Of a stretch of DNA of 5,502 bases, positions 5,099-5,502 are shown piece after piece. Both the position numbers and the translations under genes were made by a program. Origin of the DNA: Caldifarciminota bacterium (lineage in GTDB: Bacteria > Hydrothermota > Hydrothermia > B15-G9 > WFZT01). The notes below the pieces were generated by a model that saw only the letters and a list, made by a program, of their open reading frames with translations, was not told the DNA's origin and ran no database searches. The stretch spans positions 1 through 5,502 of the forward strand of contig JALXCE010000207.1 in NCBI GenBank assembly GCA_026991055.1. Reading direction: 5' to 3'. Within the stretch, counting starts at the first letter, position 1. Each line of letters begins with the position of its first letter.

Positions 5099-5502
5099 TT
5101 ACCTCGTGAACTGAAATCCCCAGAAGATTGCAGGATAATCGGTTAATGGAACAGTAAATTCCATGGTAAGTCCAAACGGAATTTTGTTAAAGTAACTGCT
5201 CCCCTTCTTTCTCTTTAAATCAACTCCCAGGAATATTGCGTTAAATTCCCGGAATTCCTTGATGTCGTTTAATTTTACATCCTTGTAGGCCAGCATCCTG
5301 TAATCTGGAGCCCTCATTATCGTCCAGCCCCAGTAAAGTGAGGAGTATAGTGAGAGCCTCTTTGAGAAAATCAGGTCAGCTCGAAGGGAAATTCCCTGTG
5401 CCACAGGATGATAGGCCATGCCTGCTATTATCGCGCCTGAGAGGAAAAGGTTCTTTTCGTTCAGAAACTGGATTTTTGTGAATGGGCCAAGTCCCTCACC
5501 GA
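5099..5502 (-). CDS. Probable outer-membrane beta-barrel protein, C-terminal part (runs off right edge)
   Basis: The frame is open from the right edge to a TAA at 5101-5099, giving 133 C-terminal residues. The true start lies outside; the Met at 5419 is internal, because the frame continues upstream without a stop (GEGLGPFTKIQFLNEKN and on). The sequence alternates polar and hydrophobic or aromatic residues, as in amphipathic strands: ISLRADLIF, LSLYSSLYWGWTI, FNAIFLGVDLK and GLTMEFTVPL. Strands are joined by short charged or glycine turns. The end, AIFWGFQFTR, resembles a terminal beta-strand of outer-membrane proteins, though the last residue is Arg rather than the usual aromatic. I infer an outer-membrane barrel of unknown function in a diderm cell. 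It is the first visible gene of the unit that continues into the tsaC fusion and rlmN. The signal peptide and promoter are not in view. Confidence 0.7.
   Translation of the reverse strand, partial: GEGLGPFTKIQFLNEKNLFLSGAIIAGMAYHPVAQGISLRADLIFSKRLSLYSSLYWGWTIMRAPDYRMLAYKDVKLNDIKEFREFNAIFLGVDLKRKKGSSYFNKIPFGLTMEFTVPLTDYPAIFWGFQFTR
5102..5105 (-). promoter_or_regulatory. Shine-Dalgarno for the tsaC fusion, next to the upstream stop codon
   Basis: GAGG followed by TAAAAC precedes the ATG at 5095, a six-base spacing. The GAGG is built from the last two codons of the beta-barrel gene (ACG AGG) and its TAA follows at once. Ribosomes finishing the first gene therefore stop directly on the start site of the second, supporting one mRNA and coupled translation. 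Confidence 0.75.

Overview
The window holds six protein-coding regions. Two run off the edges, and three G/C-rich palindromes sit in the gaps between genes. It reads as an ordinary chromosomal stretch from a Gram-negative-type bacterium: the right-edge gene encodes what looks like the end of an outer-membrane beta-barrel. Lys/Glu/Ile-rich proteins, moderate A+T richness and repeated palindromes with CCCTCCC/GGGAGGG arms suggest an uncultivated candidate-phylum lineage (WOR-3/Stahlbacteria-like would fit). That placement is an impression, not something the sequence proves. No tRNA, rRNA, CRISPR array, transposase or phage gene was seen.

Layout from left to right. Positions 1-187 (minus) hold the start of an unrecognised protein that continues past the left edge. 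Positions 188-361 hold the largest palindrome, plus a stretch without a gene. Positions 362-1285 (minus) encode a plant-type L-asparaginase/isoaspartyl peptidase (Ntn-hydrolase), preceded by a strong ribosome binding site. A 90-base divergent gap separates it from 1376-2557 (plus), a GT-B glycosyltransferase of the GT4 type. That gene has no Shine-Dalgarno sequence and a -10-like box almost at its start codon, so it may be leaderless. The gap at 2558-2974 has no convincing gene and carries two more palindromes of the same family.

The right half is one tight minus-strand transcription unit. It runs, in the direction of transcription, from the beta-barrel protein (5502-5099), through a two-domain fusion (5095-4043), to RlmN (4042-2975). 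The gaps are 3 and 0 bases, so translational coupling is likely. The fusion joins a TsaC/YrdC threonylcarbamoyl-AMP synthase, used for tRNA t6A37, to a low-molecular-weight phosphatase. The phosphatase loop CTGNTCRS matches that of the Bacillus protein-arginine phosphatase YwlE rather than the Ile-containing tyrosine phosphatase loop. RlmN makes m2A2503 in 23S rRNA and m2A37 in some tRNAs, so the unit pairs two translation-fidelity modifications with a possible protein-quality-control phosphatase.

The most interesting items are this fusion with its predicted phosphoarginine specificity, and the dispersed palindrome family. One palindrome copy lies against the start of the left-edge gene and contains a potential G-quadruplex motif. 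No wholly new system is evident.
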